From the NCBI GenBank assembly GCA_016704275.1, contig JADJAK010000001.1, positions 682,001-746,000 on the forward strand: 64,000 nucleotides of DNA. Reading direction: 5' to 3'. Both the position numbers and the translations under genes were made by a program. Below the pieces are notes generated by a model that saw only the letters and a list, made by a program, of their open reading frames with translations, made no database searches and was not told the origin of the DNA. The DNA comes from Gemmatimonadota bacterium (GTDB lineage: Bacteria; Gemmatimonadota; Gemmatimonadetes; Gemmatimonadales; GWC2-71-9). Positions 1-20,294 of this stretch are shown here, in pieces; position 1 is the first letter of the stretch; each line of letters opens with the position of its first letter.

Positions 1-11
1 GCGGATGATCG

Positions 12-39
12 GTAGGGGCGACGCATGCGTCGCCCGTAC
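12..39. repeat. GTAGGGGCG palindromic intergenic repeat, copy 1
   Basis: Near-perfect palindrome: arm GTAGGGGCGACGC, a central GCATGC-type core, and arm GCGTCGCCCGTAC. It lies upstream of secE and shares its outer arms, but not its inner bases, with copies at 13432, 15815 and 15866. The inner bases change in a compensatory way between copies, so the hairpin is preserved while the sequence is not. Confidence 0.75.
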
Positions 40-65
40 GGATGTCCGGGCTGACGGGAATCGAT

Positions 66-92
66 GGAGGGGCGCAGCATACGGCGCCCGCG
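66..92. repeat. GTAGGGGCG palindromic repeat, degenerate copy 2
   Basis: GGAGGGGCGCAGCAT followed by ACGGCGCCCGCG. This is an imperfect version of the same element, 25 bases upstream of the secE start, with mismatches in both arms. It is probably a decayed copy, and a weaker call than the others. Confidence 0.5.
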
Positions 93-116
93 AGCAGGCC
101 CAGGCACGGAGTGGAC

Positions 117-356
117 ATGACGGATCAGGACACGCAGGTCGCGACGGTCTCGACGGGGAAGCTGGCCTCGGCACAGGGCTTCCTCCTCGACACCCGCGCC
201 GAGATGGACAAGGTCAGCTGGCCACCGAAGGACGAGCTCGTCAAGGCGACGCGCGCCGTCCTCATCGGTGCCGCCATCTTCGGCGTCGTGCTCGGTCTGG
301 TGGACTGGCTGCTCCAGAAGGTGCTCGTCGACGGCGTTGCCGCGCTGGCCCGATGA
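117..356 (+). CDS. secE: Preprotein translocase subunit SecE
   Basis: Small essential subunit of the SecYEG inner-membrane protein channel; it clamps SecY. The 79-residue product has the bacterial SecE signature: an amphipathic stretch with the conserved KVSWPPKDEL around residues 27-36, then one membrane helix near residues 45-65. I chose ATG 117, which begins MTDQDTQV, because the in-frame sequence upstream lies in intergenic repeats. The stop TGA overlaps the nusG start by four bases, so the two are translationally coupled, as in the usual secE-nusG pair. Confidence 0.93.
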   Translation: MTDQDTQVATVSTGKLASAQGFLLDTRAEMDKVSWPPKDELVKATRAVLIGAAIFGVVLGLVDWLLQKVLVDGVAALAR

Positions 357-910
357 GCGACACCGAAGTGACGTATCGCTGGTACGCGATCCAGACGACC
401 GCGGGCCACGAGAACAAGGTCCGCATGCTGCTCGAGCAGCGCATCAAGGATGACCCGCGGCCCGAAGGGCAGAAGCTGGTCGCCCGGGCGCTGGTGCCGA
501 CGCAGGAAGTGGTCGAGATCAAGAACGGCAAGAAGGTCACGGTCGAGCGGAAGCTCTATCCGGGCTATGTGATCGTGCAGATGGGGCTGAGCCAGGAAGC
601 GCAGCACGTCGTGAACTCGATCCAGGGCGTGATCAAGTTCGTCGGGACCGGCAAGGCGCCGTTGGCGCTCCGCGATGACGAAGTGAAGCGGCTCCTCGGC
701 ATGGCCGAGCCGGAAGCCGAGTCCGCCCCGAAGGAGGAGATTCCGTTCCTCGTCGGCCAGGCGGTCGAGATCACCGAAGGACCGTTCTCGGACTTCTCCG
801 GCGTCGTCGAGGATGTGCTCGCCGACAAGGGGAAGGTCAAGGTGTCGGTGTCGCTCTTCGGGCGGCCGACGACGGTGGAGCTGGACTACTTGCAGCTTCG
901 GGGTCACTAG
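353..910 (+). CDS. nusG: Transcription termination/antitermination factor NusG
   Basis: General elongation factor that binds the RNA polymerase clamp through its NGN domain and Rho or ribosomal S10 through its KOW domain. The 185-residue protein has an N-terminal NGN domain (WYAIQTTAGHENKV at about residues 9-22, PGYVIVQM in the middle) and a C-terminal KOW domain beginning VGQAVEITEGPF. ATG 353 overlaps the secE stop as ATGA. A longer in-frame reading from base 5 has no similarity to NusG and is rejected. A 7-base tandem repeat follows the stop. Confidence 0.96.
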   Translation: MSDTEVTYRWYAIQTTAGHENKVRMLLEQRIKDDPRPEGQKLVARALVPTQEVVEIKNGKKVTVERKLYPGYVIVQMGLSQEAQHVVNSIQGVIKFVGTGKAPLALRDDEVKRLLGMAEPEAESAPKEEIPFLVGQAVEITEGPFSDFSGVVEDVLADKGKVKVSVSLFGRPTTVELDYLQLRGH

Positions 911-915
911 GAATT

Positions 916-949
916 ATCGATCATCGATGATCGATCATCGATCATCGAT
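916..949. repeat. Heptamer tandem repeat, ATCGATC family (nusG-rplK)
   Basis: Nearly five tandem 7-base units, ATCGATC / ATCGATG / ATCGATC / ATCGATC / ATCGAT. Each unit is self-complementary, so the array can fold as a long imperfect hairpin. It starts five bases after the nusG stop. The same family recurs after tuf at 17137. Confidence 0.8.
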
Positions 950-1041
950 ATGGTGATGCAGGACCGGAGAGATCCTTCTCCCCCGGCGACCGCCCCGGGT
1001 CAATCGGCGGCAGGTCCAGCGATGACCGCTGGTCCGTCATT

Positions 1042-1069
1042 CGGTGTCCCGCGCAGCCAGCGGGCACCG
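1042..1069 (+). promoter_or_regulatory. Hairpin in the rplK leader, candidate L1 autoregulatory site
   Basis: Stem CGGTG-T-CCCGC / GCGGGCACCG with a 7-base loop and one bulge, ending five bases before the AGGAG ribosome binding site of rplK. In well-studied bacteria, L1 represses the L11-L1 mRNA by binding a leader structure that mimics its rRNA site, and this hairpin is in the right place. The assignment rests on position and stem only. Confidence 0.35.
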
Positions 1070-1082
1070 TTACAGGAGTAAC

Positions 1083-1508
1083 ATGGCCAAGAAGATCACA
1101 GCCATGGTGAAGCTGCAGTGTCCGGCTGGCGCGGCGAATCCCGCACCCCCGGTCGGCACGGCGCTTGGCCCGCACGGGGTCAACATCATGGAATTCTGCA
1201 AGCAGTTCAACGCGCGCACCCAGGCGCAGTCGGGAATGGTGATTCCCGTGGTCGTGACGATCTTCGGTGATCGCACGTTCACGTTCATCACCAAGACCCC
1301 GCCTGCGCCGAACCTCCTGCTGAAGGAAGCCGGAGTGGAGAAGGGCAGCGCCGCGCCGAACCGCACCAAGATCGGGAAGGTGACCTCCGCGCAGGTGCGG
1401 AAGATCGCCGAGATCAAGATGGTCGACCTGAACGCCTCCGACATCGATTCCGCGATGCGCATGATCGCCGGGACCGCACGGTCGATGGGGCTGGAGGTCA
1501 TCGACTGA
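1083..1508 (+). CDS. rplK: 50S ribosomal protein L11
   Basis: L11 binds the GTPase-associated region of 23S rRNA and is needed for stringent-response signalling. The 141-residue product has the expected length and conserved sequence: an N-terminal [20 protein letters not shown] region (binding the thiostrepton-site RNA), [12 protein letters not shown], and a C-terminal RNA-binding domain ending MGLEVID. ATG 1083 follows a clear AGGAG site and gives the canonical [11 protein letters not shown] start; the 13 upstream in-frame codons are leader. The stop overlaps the rplA start by one base (TGATG). Confidence 0.97.
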   Translation: MAKKITAMVKLQCPAGAANPAPPVGTALGPHGVNIMEFCKQFNARTQAQSGMVIPVVVTIFGDRTFTFITKTPPAPNLLLKEAGVEKGSAAPNRTKIGKVTSAQVRKIAEIKMVDLNASDIDSAMRMIAGTARSMGLEVID

Positions 1509-2197
1509 TGGCGACCCAGGGCAAGAAGTATCGCGCTGCGGCGGCCAAGGTCGACACCACCCGGATGCATTCGACGTCCGAGGCGGTGGACCTCGTCAAG
1601 CAGACCACGTACGCCAAGATCGACGCGACGGTGGACGTCGCCGTCCGTCTCGGGGTGGATCCGCGTCACGCTGACCAGGTGGTCCGCGGCACGGTGATCC
1701 TCCCGCACGGCACCGGCAAGACGGTCCGCGTGCTCGTCGTCGCCCAGGGCGACCGGGCCAAGGACGCCGAGGCGGCGGGTGCCGACTTCGTCGGGCTCGA
1801 GTATCTGGCCAAGCTGAAGGAAGGCTGGCTGGAGTGCGACGTCATCGTCGCCACGCCGGACGTCATGGGGCAGCTGGGCGCGCTCGGCCGGATCCTCGGT
1901 CCGCGCGGCCTGATGCCGAATCCGAAGGCGGGCACCGTCACGATGGATGTGGCGAAGGCCGTCAAGGAGATCAAGGCGGGCAAGATCGAGTTCCGCGTCG
2001 ACAAGACGGGGAACGTCCATGCTCCGATCGGCAAGGTCTCGTTCTCCGGCGAACAGCTGGCGGCGAACCTCGACGCATTCATGGAGACCATCGTGAAGGC
2101 CAAGCCGTCGGCCGCCAAGGGGACCTACGTCCGCTCGGCGACCGTCAGCGCGACGATGGGCCCCGGCATCAAGCTCGACACCGCGGGGTACCGATGA
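1508..2197 (+). CDS. rplA: 50S ribosomal protein L1
   Basis: L1 forms the mobile L1 stalk that helps release deacylated tRNA from the E site and, in many bacteria, represses its own operon. The 229-residue length is normal. Conserved blocks include [24 protein letters not shown] (L1 signature split over the first domain), [15 protein letters not shown] in the second domain, and [19 protein letters not shown]. It starts at the ATG inside the rplK stop (TGATG) and its own stop overlaps the rplJ ATG by three bases, so rplK-rplA-rplJ are tightly coupled. Confidence 0.97.
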   Translation: MATQGKKYRAAAAKVDTTRMHSTSEAVDLVKQTTYAKIDATVDVAVRLGVDPRHADQVVRGTVILPHGTGKTVRVLVVAQGDRAKDAEAAGADFVGLEYLAKLKEGWLECDVIVATPDVMGQLGALGRILGPRGLMPNPKAGTVTMDVAKAVKEIKAGKIEFRVDKTGNVHAPIGKVSFSGEQLAANLDAFMETIVKAKPSAAKGTYVRSATVSATMGPGIKLDTAGYR

Positions 2198-2691
2198 GCA
2201 AGATTGAACGGCATGCGGAAGTCGCCATGCTGACCGAGGCCATCAAGGCCTCCCCGACGCTCTTCGTCACCGACTTCAGCGGCCTCAACGTGCTGAAGAT
2301 GACGGAGTTCCGCCGGCGCCTCCGGGCGGCGGGTGGACAGTACGTCGTGGTCAAGAACACGCTGGCCCAGCGGGCGCTGGCCGCGAACAGCATCGCGGAT
2401 CTCGACAGTCACCTGACCGGCAACACCGGCCTCGTCTTCGCAGGCGGGGACCCGATGGCGGCGGCCAAGGTGATCGGCGAGTTCGCCAAGGAACACGAGA
2501 AGCCGACCGTGAAGGCCGGGTGGGTCGACGGCAAGGCCGTTGCCCCGGCGTACGTGAAGCGTCTCGGCGAGATCCCCCCGCGGGAGGTGCTGCTCGGCCA
2601 GTTTGCCGGCGCGCTCAACGGAGTCCTCTATCAGGTGGTCGGTGCGCTCGAGGCGCTCCGCGAACAGCGTTCGGCCAGCTCGGCCGCGTAA
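2194..2691 (+). CDS. rplJ: 50S ribosomal protein L10
   Basis: L10 anchors the L7/L12 dimers to the GTPase-associated centre; the L10-L12 complex autoregulates the operon in E. coli. The 165-residue product shows the family pattern: an N-terminal globular domain ([20 protein letters not shown], then [13 protein letters not shown]) and a C-terminal helix (residues about 140-160, [20 protein letters not shown]) that binds L12 dimers. ATG 2194 overlaps the rplA stop. A longer upstream reading in this frame overlaps rplA and is rejected. Confidence 0.96.
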   Translation: MSKIERHAEVAMLTEAIKASPTLFVTDFSGLNVLKMTEFRRRLRAAGGQYVVVKNTLAQRALAANSIADLDSHLTGNTGLVFAGGDPMAAAKVIGEFAKEHEKPTVKAGWVDGKAVAPAYVKRLGEIPPREVLLGQFAGALNGVLYQVVGALEALREQRSASSAA

Positions 2692-2709
2692 CATACGGGA
2701 GATACAATC

Positions 2710-3087
2710 ATGGCGACTATGCTCAGCAACGACGAAATCATCGACGCGATCGGCAACAAGACCGTGCTCGAACTGGCCGACTTGATCGAGGCCTTCACCA
2801 CGAAGTTCAACGTCTCCATCGCGGCCGCTCCGGCGGCGGGTGGCGGCGGCGCGGCCGCGGCCGTGGTCGAGGAGCAGACGGAGTTCGCCGTCATCCTCAA
2901 GGCGGGTGGCGAGAAGAAGATCAACGTGATCAAGGTCGTCCGCGAGATCACCTCGCTCGGCCTGAAGGAAGCCAAGGACCTGGTCGATGGCGCGCCGAGC
3001 ACCGTGAAGGACGGCGTCTCCAAGGCCGAGGCCGAGGAAATGAAGAAGCGGCTTGAGGAGCAGGGCGCGAGCGTCGAGCTGAAGTGA
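2710..3087 (+). CDS. rplL: 50S ribosomal protein L7/L12
   Basis: Stalk protein that recruits and activates translational GTPases. The 125-residue product has the N-terminal dimerisation helices ([20 protein letters not shown]), an Ala/Gly hinge of about ten residues ([14 protein letters not shown]) and the C-terminal factor-binding domain ([25 protein letters not shown] and ending ASVELK). An 18-base gap carrying a GGGAGA site separates it from rplJ. The stop codon lies inside a perfect small hairpin (3085-3103). Confidence 0.97.
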   Translation: MATMLSNDEIIDAIGNKTVLELADLIEAFTTKFNVSIAAAPAAGGGGAAAAVVEEQTEFAVILKAGGEKKINVIKVVREITSLGLKEAKDLVDGAPSTVKDGVSKAEAEEMKKRLEEQGASVELK

Positions 3088-3103
3088 CCCCCGAAGGGGG
3101 TCA
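3085..3103 (+). terminator. Hairpin overlapping the rplL stop codon
   Basis: Perfect inverted repeat TGACCCCC / GGGGGTCA around a GAA loop, with the TGA stop as its first bases. No U-tract follows, so it is more likely an mRNA 3' stabiliser or attenuator that sets the high rplL:rpoB ratio than a full terminator. Confidence 0.5.
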
Positions 3104-3110
3104 TCCCGAA

Positions 3111-3251
3111 CCGGTAGCGACTGCTGCCGGTGAGGGATCTCTCCCCTTTGTCACGGTCACTCTCAGTGAGACGCGATGCCGACTGAACGCGAACTCGAGT
3201 TCTGCATGACGACAGTGCCAGCCCCCGCCCAGCGCGGGGGCTTCGGCACTG
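3111..3251 (+). promoter_or_regulatory. Structured rplL-rpoB spacer (attenuator / RNase III-like region)
   Basis: Two strong hairpins lie here: CCGGTAGC / GCTGCCGG (3111-3130) and a long stem at 3213-3251 in which CAGTGCC-A-GCCCCCGC pairs with GCGGGGGC-TT-CGGCACTG. A smaller TCACT / AGTGA stem lies between them. In E. coli the equivalent spacer carries an attenuator and an RNase III site that lower rpoBC expression relative to rplJL. The position and strength of the long stem suggest the same role, but it has no U-tract. Confidence 0.55.
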
Positions 3252-3278
3252 CCGTGGCCATTTGCACGGGATGGGGCG

Positions 3279-7751
<4,473 letters not shown>

Positions 7752-7754
7752 CCA

Positions 7755-12311
<4,557 letters not shown>

Positions 12312-12318
12312 ACGGCTG

Positions 12319-12351
12319 GTGACCAGTAACCGGTGACGAGTAACCAGTGAG
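12319..12351. repeat. Heptamer tandem repeat, GTRACCR family, left arm
   Basis: Units GTGACCA / GTAACCG / GTGACGA / GTAACCA / GTGAG, period 7, starting eight bases after the rpoC stop. The array at 12413-12441 is its inverted partner, and the rpoC terminator lies between the two. Confidence 0.75.
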
Positions 12352-12384
12352 CGGCGATCGGGAGAACCCCGGTCGCCGTTTCAT
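12352..12384 (+). terminator. Intrinsic terminator after rpoC
   Basis: Stem CGGCGATCGGG (12352-12362) pairs with CCCGGTCGCCG (12368-12378) with a single G-U pair and a five-base loop, followed by TTTCATT. It closes the secE-nusG-rplKAJL-rpoBC unit; a good promoter for rpsL follows it. Confidence 0.75.
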
Positions 12385-12412
12385 TATGGGACAACCGAAG
12401 GCCGAGGTTCCC

Positions 12413-12441
12413 TGGTTACGGGTGACTGGTCACCGGTCACT
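12413..12441. repeat. Heptamer tandem repeat, GTRACCR family, inverted right arm
   Basis: Units TGGTTAC / GGGTGAC / TGGTCAC / CGGTCAC, period 7, complementary to the array at 12319-12351. Together they could form an outer stem around the rpoC terminator. Confidence 0.72.
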
Positions 12442-12456
12442 CCGTATCCCGCTCCC

Positions 12457-12485
12457 TTGACCGGGTTGCGGTTCCCCCGTATCTT
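12457..12485 (+). promoter_or_regulatory. Sigma-70-type promoter for rpsL-rpsG-fusA
   Basis: TTGACC (12457-12462), a 17-base spacer, and TATCTT (12480-12485). It is the best promoter match I found in the translation block. It sits directly after the rpoC terminator and predicts a leader of about 60 bases before the rpsL ATG. Confidence 0.7.
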
Positions 12486-12554
12486 GTGGATCTGTCGCCC
12501 AAAAGGGGTCTTTTCTCCTTTTCGGCCAAACGATGAACGCACGACCGGAATCCG

Positions 12555-12965
12555 ATGCCGACGATCAATCAGCTGCTCCGCCATGGTCGCCAGGAGCCCA
12601 TCTACAAGGGCAAGGCGCCGCACCTTCAGGGAAACCCGCAGAAGCGCGGGGTTTGCACGCGCGTCTACACCACCACCCCGAAGAAGCCGAACTCGGCGCT
12701 CCGGAAGGTGGCCAAGGTGCGCCTGGTGAACGGCATCGAAGTGATCGCGTACATCCCGGGCGAAGGCCACAACCTGCAGGAACACTCGATCGTCCTGATC
12801 CGGGGCGGCCGTGTGAAGGACTTGCCGGGTGTGCGCTACCACATTCTCCGCGGCACCCTTGACGCCGCCGGCGTCAATGACCGCCGTCAGAGCCGTTCGA
12901 AGTACGGCGCCAAGCGGCCGAAGGCCGGCGCAGTGGCAGCCAAGGGCAAGGGAGGTAAGAAGTGA
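12555..12965 (+). CDS. rpsL: 30S ribosomal protein S12
   Basis: S12 sits in the decoding centre and controls accuracy; its lysines at the [12 protein letters not shown] block (K43/K44) are the classic streptomycin-resistance positions and are wild type here. The 136-residue product also has [13 protein letters not shown] and a Lys/Gly/Ala-rich tail. It is first in the str-type unit, behind its own promoter. Its stop TGA overlaps the rpsG GTG start. Confidence 0.97.
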   Translation: MPTINQLLRHGRQEPIYKGKAPHLQGNPQKRGVCTRVYTTTPKKPNSALRKVAKVRLVNGIEVIAYIPGEGHNLQEHSIVLIRGGRVKDLPGVRYHILRGTLDAAGVNDRRQSRSKYGAKRPKAGAVAAKGKGGKK

Positions 12966-13432
12966 GTCGTCGCACCAAGGCCGTGAAGCGCGTCGTCCCG
13001 CCGGATCCGCGGTACGATTCCCAGACGGTATCGAAGTTCGTCAGCAACCTGATGTTCGACGGGAAGAAGTCGCTGGCCGAGAGCATTTTCTACGGCGCGA
13101 TGGACATGATCGAAGAGCGCACCGGGCAGCCGGGCGTGGCCGTGTTCAAGCAGGCCGTGAACAACGCCAAGCCGGCCGTCGAAGTGAAGAGCCGCCGCGT
13201 TGGCGGTGCCTCGCTCCAGGTCCCTGTCGAAGTGCGGCCGGAGCGTCGGACCGCGTTGGCGATGCGCTGGTTGATCTCGTATGCCCGCGCCCGTGGTGAG
13301 AAGACGATGGCGGAGCGGCTTGCCGCCGAGCTGATCCTCGCCTCGAAGGGCGAAGGCAACACGATCAAGAAGAAGGACGATACGCACCGCATGGCGGAAG
13401 CGAACCGGGCCTTCGCGCACTATCGCTGGTAG
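12962..13432 (+). CDS. rpsG: 30S ribosomal protein S7
   Basis: Primary binder of the 3' major domain of 16S rRNA and, in E. coli, the repressor of the str operon. The 156-residue product begins [10 protein letters not shown] and carries [16 protein letters not shown], the YGAMDMIEE region and [16 protein letters not shown]. The start is GTG 12962, overlapping the rpsL stop, with a GGAGG site seven bases upstream. The palindromic repeat at 13432 begins within the TAG stop. Confidence 0.97.
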   Translation: MSRRTKAVKRVVPPDPRYDSQTVSKFVSNLMFDGKKSLAESIFYGAMDMIEERTGQPGVAVFKQAVNNAKPAVEVKSRRVGGASLQVPVEVRPERRTALAMRWLISYARARGEKTMAERLAAELILASKGEGNTIKKKDDTHRMAEANRAFAHYRW

Positions 13433-13459
13433 TAGGGGCGAGGCATGCCTCGCCCGTAT
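13432..13459. repeat. GTAGGGGCG palindromic intergenic repeat, copy 3
   Basis: GTAGGGGCGAGGC - ATG - CCTCGCCCGTAT, starting at the last base of the rpsG stop codon. It has the same arms as copies 1, 4 and 5 but different inner bases. The rest of the 233-base rpsG-fusA gap holds small GC hairpins (for example GGACCC / GGGTCC near 13614) and no clear promoter. Confidence 0.75.
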
Positions 13460-13665
13460 CGGGTGAGGCGGCAGGGCTGATTTTGAGATCATCAGGTCAA
13501 CGTGAGCGGGGAGTCACCCCACCCACCTCTGGACCTTCGAAATGACGCCGGGACTCCCTTTGGGGGTTCCTGTCTCGGGTGAAAGCCCGGACGTGGCGCG
13601 GAGCGATACCGCGGACCCTCGGGTCCGGTCCGGTCGCCCCGCTTTTTCGCTGGGAGTTGGAGAGC

Positions 13666-15804
<2,139 letters not shown>

Positions 15805-15814
15805 CGTAGGGGTC

Positions 15815-15841
15815 GTAGGGGCGCGGCCTGCCGCGCCCCCC
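15815..15841. repeat. GTAGGGGCG palindromic intergenic repeat, copy 4
   Basis: GTAGGGGCGCGGC - CTG - CCGCGCCCCCC, ten bases after the fusA stop. A second, better copy lies 24 bases further on, so the fusA-tuf gap carries two in tandem. Confidence 0.7.
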
Positions 15842-15865
15842 GACAAGCGGTACGAAGGACGGGTT

Positions 15866-15893
15866 GTAGGGGCGCAGCATGCTGCGCCCATAC
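15866..15893. repeat. GTAGGGGCG palindromic intergenic repeat, copy 5
   Basis: GTAGGGGCGCAGC - ATG - CTGCGCCCATAC, 36 bases upstream of the tuf start. A near-perfect palindrome centred on GCATGC. Confidence 0.75.
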
Positions 15894-15929
15894 TGGCGAA
15901 GACCACAACGCTGTAGCGGAGATCGGGAC

Positions 15930-17132
<1,203 letters not shown>

Positions 17133-17136
17133 GGCA

Positions 17137-17170
17137 CGATCGATCATCGATCATCGATGATCGATGATCG
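17137..17170. repeat. Heptamer tandem repeat, ATCGATC family (tuf-rpsJ)
   Basis: Array of ATCGATC / ATCGATG units, period 7, starting four bases after the tuf stop and largely self-complementary. Same family as at 916. Confidence 0.78.
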
Positions 17171-17214
17171 CGGTGGAAGGCAGGGGGGCAATGTCGCCCC
17201 ACAGCGGCAGTGAC

Positions 17215-17229
17215 GCGGGACAATCCCGC
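17215..17229 (+). promoter_or_regulatory. Hairpin in the rpsJ leader
   Basis: Perfect GCGGGA / TCCCGC stem with a CAA loop, about 30 bases before the rpsJ ATG; a weaker GGGGC / GCCCC stem lies just upstream (about 17183-17200). S10 operon leaders in some bacteria bind L4 for autoregulation. Only the location supports that here. Confidence 0.35.
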
Positions 17230-17258
17230 GCCATGATGAGCATCAGAGAGGACTCACG

Positions 17259-17567
17259 ATGGCTGGAAAGATCCGGATCCGCCTCAAGGCGTTCGACCAC
17301 GTGGTGCTGGACCAGGCCGCGGCGGATATCGTACGCACTGCGGAAAAGACCGGTGCGCAAGTGTCGGGACCGATTCCCCTGCCGGTGAAGACCGAGCGGT
17401 GGACGGTGCTGCGCTCGCCGCACGTCGACAAGAAGAGCCGTGAACAGTTCGAGCTGCGGACGCACAAGCGCCTGCTCGACATCCACGACTCCAGGCCCCA
17501 GACGATGGACGCGCTGACGAAGCTGGATCTTCCGGCCGGCGTGGACGTCGAGATCAAGGTCGAGTAG
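17259..17567 (+). CDS. rpsJ: 30S ribosomal protein S10
   Basis: Small-subunit head protein, also the NusE partner of NusB in antitermination. The 102-residue product has the family length and blocks: [47 protein letters not shown] (split over the RNA-contact loop) and RLLDIHD. ATG 17259 follows AGAGAGGAC. It opens the S10-type gene set; rplC starts three bases after its stop. Confidence 0.97.
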   Translation: MAGKIRIRLKAFDHVVLDQAAADIVRTAEKTGAQVSGPIPLPVKTERWTVLRSPHVDKKSREQFELRTHKRLLDIHDSRPQTMDALTKLDLPAGVDVEIKVE

Positions 17568-17570
17568 TCC

Positions 17571-18188
17571 ATGGCCATCATTGGACGCAAGCTCGGCATG
17601 ACGCGTGTGTTTGCCGCGGACGGCACGGCAGTGCCGGTGACGGTGATCGAGGCTGGGCCCTGCCCGGTGCTCCAGGTCAACGAGGCGCAGGCGCAGCTCG
17701 GCTACGGCCGGCGCAAGGCGCAGCGCACGACCGGCGCCGCCCTCGGCCACGCCAAGAAGGCTGGCTTCGACTACGCCCCGCAGGTGATCCGCTCGTTCCA
17801 GGTTCCTGGGATGGAGCTGACCGCCGGCTCGATGGTGACGGTCGACATCTTCGCCGACGGCGACCTGGTCAAGGTCACCGGGACGACGAAGGGTCGCGGT
17901 TTCCAGGGTGTCGTCCACCGGCACGGCTTCCACGGCGGCCCCGCCTCGCACGGCAACACCCGTCACCGGAAGCCCGGCTCGATCGGCCCCGGCACGGACC
18001 CGTCGCGCGTGATCAAGGGGAAGAAGATGCCCGGCCACCACGGTGCCGAGCGTCACACCGAAATGGGCCTGACGATTGTCCGGGTCGACGCCGAGCGGAA
18101 CCTGCTGTTCGTGCGCGGGGCAGTCCCCGGCTCGAAGAACGGCATCGTGACGGTCGCGAAGCAGGGAGGAAAGAGCCGCCATGATTAA
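17571..18188 (+). CDS. rplC: 50S ribosomal protein L3
   Basis: Early-assembly protein reaching the peptidyl transferase centre. The 205-residue product shows [11 protein letters not shown] at the start, [15 protein letters not shown] at about residues 103-117, and the [20 protein letters not shown] extension. The HRHGF region is where a conserved Gln is methylated by PrmB in E. coli; the equivalent residue was not determined. The gene overlaps rplD by eight bases. Confidence 0.97.
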   Translation: MAIIGRKLGMTRVFAADGTAVPVTVIEAGPCPVLQVNEAQAQLGYGRRKAQRTTGAALGHAKKAGFDYAPQVIRSFQVPGMELTAGSMVTVDIFADGDLVKVTGTTKGRGFQGVVHRHGFHGGPASHGNTRHRKPGSIGPGTDPSRVIKGKKMPGHHGAERHTEMGLTIVRVDAERNLLFVRGAVPGSKNGIVTVAKQGGKSRHD

Positions 18189-18879
18189 CGCGCCGCATTA
18201 TTCCGCCAAGGGCGTGAAGCGCGCCGAGGCGTATGCGCTCCCGGCCGAGCTGTTCGACGGCACGGTGAACGAGGACGTGCTCCACCAGGCGGTGAAGTCG
18301 TTCCTCGGCAACCAGCGCCAGGGCACGCACAAGGTGAAGACCCGCGCCGAAGTCTCCGGCGGTGGTCGCAAGCCGTACAAGCAGAAGGGCACCGGCCGCG
18401 CCCGTCAGGGCTCGAACCGCGCGCCGCATTGGCGTGGCGGCGGTGTCGCCTTCGGTCCGAGCCCGCGCTCGTACCGGACCGAGTTGCCGAAGAAGGTCCG
18501 TCAGCTCGCCCGCCGCTCGGCGCTCAATGCCCGGGCCCGCGAGGGAATGCTGCACGTGATCGAGACGGTTGCCTTCCAGGCGCCGAAGACCCAGGAGCTG
18601 CTCGGCCTGCTGGCCAAGCTGTCGCTCGAGGGCGTGAAGACGCTGATCCTGACCGACGGCAGCAAGCCGGCGGTGTACCTGAGCGCCCGCAACGTGCCGC
18701 ACCTCACGGTGTTGCCGTTTGCCGACGCCTCGGCGTATGACATCCTGCGCGCGGACGCGCTGGTGATCGAGGGGACGGCGTTCGGCGGCGAGGCCGAGGT
18801 CGAGGAGACCGAGGCGGCCCCGAAGGCGAAGAAGTCGGCTGCCAAGAAGAAGGCCGCCCCCACGACGGAGAGTGAGTGA
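18181..18879 (+). CDS. rplD: 50S ribosomal protein L4
   Basis: L4 lines the exit-tunnel constriction with its long loop (GGGRKPYKQKGTGRARQGSNR, a conserved Lys/Arg/Gly-rich hairpin around residues 60-80) and in some bacteria represses the S10 operon. The 232 residues exceed the usual 200-210 because of a C-terminal Glu-then-Lys/Ala-rich tail (AAPKAKKSAAKKKAAP) that I take to be a disordered lineage-specific addition. ATG 18181 lies inside the rplC 3' end; the stop overlaps rplW. Confidence 0.96.
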   Translation: MINAPHYSAKGVKRAEAYALPAELFDGTVNEDVLHQAVKSFLGNQRQGTHKVKTRAEVSGGGRKPYKQKGTGRARQGSNRAPHWRGGGVAFGPSPRSYRTELPKKVRQLARRSALNARAREGMLHVIETVAFQAPKTQELLGLLAKLSLEGVKTLILTDGSKPAVYLSARNVPHLTVLPFADASAYDILRADALVIEGTAFGGEAEVEETEAAPKAKKSAAKKKAAPTTESE

Positions 18880-19166
18880 TGGCGGACCTGCACGGCATCC
18901 TGGTGCGTCCGATGATCACCGAGAAGAGCTCGGCCGCGTGGCAGGATCGCGGCGAGTACGTCTTCGAGGTGCATCCGGAGGCGACCAAGGACCAGATCAA
19001 GGCGGCGCTGAAGCAGTTCTTCGGCGTGAATGCCACCAAAGTTCGCACCATGCAGATGCGCCGCAACGCGATCGCCCGGGGCAAGACCCGTGGCGTGACG
19101 CCGCGTTGGAAGAAGGCCATCGTGACCCTGAAGGACGGCGAATCATTGGCCGTGTTCGAGGGCTAA
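18879..19166 (+). CDS. rplW: 50S ribosomal protein L23
   Basis: Tunnel-exit protein that docks trigger factor and SRP. The 95-residue product contains the LVRPMITEKSS start, the YVFEVHPEATKDQIK block and a basic loop ending in VTLKDGESLAVFEG. I chose ATG 18879, which overlaps the rplD stop by one base (TGATG); a GTG one codon earlier is possible. Confidence 0.96.
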   Translation: MADLHGILVRPMITEKSSAAWQDRGEYVFEVHPEATKDQIKAALKQFFGVNATKVRTMQMRRNAIARGKTRGVTPRWKKAIVTLKDGESLAVFEG

Positions 19167-20006
19167 ATGAGTATTCGTCAGTTCCGCCCGATCACTGCGG
19201 GCACGCGCTTCCGTTCGGTCTCGGGTTTCGACGAGATCACCCGGGGCACCCCTGAGAAGTCGTTGCTCGAGCCCCTGACGTCGTCGGGCGGCCGCAACAA
19301 CCAGGGCCACGTCACCTCGCGGCATCGCGGCGGTGGCCACAAGCAGATGTACCGTCGCGTCGACTTCAAGCGCGACAAGTTCGGGATCCCGGCGCGCGTG
19401 GCCGAGATCGAGTACGATCCGAACCGCACGGCCCGGATTGCACTGCTCTTCTACGCCGACGGCGAGAAGCGCTACATCCTGCATCCGGCCGGCCTGAAGC
19501 AGGGCGACATGGTGATGAGCGGCCCGGGGAGCGACATCCGCGTGGGCAACGCGGTGCCGCTGGCCGAGGTGCCGCTGGGTACCATGGTGCACAACATCGA
19601 GCTGAAGATCGGCAAGGGCGGCCAGATGGCCCGCTCGGCCGGTCAGGGCGCCCAGGTGCTGGCCCGCGAGGGCGAGTACGTGACGCTGCGGATGAAGTCG
19701 TCGGAAATGCGGCTGGTGCATGGCCGCTGCCTGGCGACGATTGGCGAGGTCGGCAACTCGGAACACGAGCTGCTCTCGGTCGGCAAGGCCGGCAAGAGCC
19801 GGTGGCAGGGCAAGCGGCCGCACGTGCGCGGCGTTGCCATGAACCCGGTGGACCACCCGCTCGGCGGCGGCGAAGGCAAGACCTCGGGCGGACGTCCGCC
19901 GGTCTCGCCTTGGGGCAAGCCTGAGGGGACGAAGACGCGGAAGCGGAAGAAGGCATCGAACCGACTCATCGTGCGCGGGCGCAAGCGCGGGAAGGCGACC
20001 AAGTAA
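19167..20006 (+). CDS. rplB: 50S ribosomal protein L2
   Basis: One of the most conserved ribosomal proteins, needed for subunit association and peptidyl transfer. The 279-residue product has [20 protein letters not shown], the [19 protein letters not shown] block and the essential [20 protein letters not shown]-terminal region, with the catalytically important His in [14 protein letters not shown]. The ATG directly follows the rplW stop with no gap. Confidence 0.98.
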   Translation: MSIRQFRPITAGTRFRSVSGFDEITRGTPEKSLLEPLTSSGGRNNQGHVTSRHRGGGHKQMYRRVDFKRDKFGIPARVAEIEYDPNRTARIALLFYADGEKRYILHPAGLKQGDMVMSGPGSDIRVGNAVPLAEVPLGTMVHNIELKIGKGGQMARSAGQGAQVLAREGEYVTLRMKSSEMRLVHGRCLATIGEVGNSEHELLSVGKAGKSRWQGKRPHVRGVAMNPVDHPLGGGEGKTSGGRPPVSPWGKPEGTKTRKRKKASNRLIVRGRKRGKATK

Positions 20007-20293
20007 TGGCACGCAGCATCCGGAAGGGCCCCTTCGTTCAGCAGGCGCTGGCCGACAAGGTCGTCGCCCTGAACAGCAAGAACGAGAAGAAGGTCGTCAA
20101 GACCTGGAGCCGGGCGAGCACCATTCTCCCCGAGTTCGTCGGTCACACCTTCGCCGTGCACAACGGGAACAAGTTCGTCCCGGTGTACGTCTCCGAGAAC
20201 ATGGTCGGCCACAAGCTGGGCGAGTTCGCGCCGACCCGACTGTTCCGCGGCCACAGCGGCAAGCTGGTCGCGGACAAGAAGGCGAAGGCCTGA
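20006..20293 (+). CDS. rpsS: 30S ribosomal protein S19
   Basis: Small-subunit head protein that pairs with S13 and contacts A-site tRNA. The 95-residue product has [36 protein letters not shown] and the C-terminal [16 protein letters not shown]. The start overlaps the rplB TAA by one base. Confidence 0.97.
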   Translation: MARSIRKGPFVQQALADKVVALNSKNEKKVVKTWSRASTILPEFVGHTFAVHNGNKFVPVYVSENMVGHKLGEFAPTRLFRGHSGKLVADKKAKA

Positions 20294-20294
20294 T

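Noticed and set aside
1..116. tRNA-Trp or rpmG upstream of secE
   Set aside because: This order is common in other bacteria, but the 116 bases hold only palindromic repeats; no cloverleaf or L33 residues are visible.
5..352. Upstream in-frame extension of nusG
   Set aside because: It overlaps secE in another frame, has unlike composition, and the ATG overlapping the secE stop gives the standard NusG start.
949..1080. 43-codon frame in the rplK leader ending two bases before rplK
   Set aside because: Pro/Ala-rich with no similarity; ATG lies in the heptamer repeat. GC-rich leaders often hold such frames. Could be a leader peptide but there is no support.
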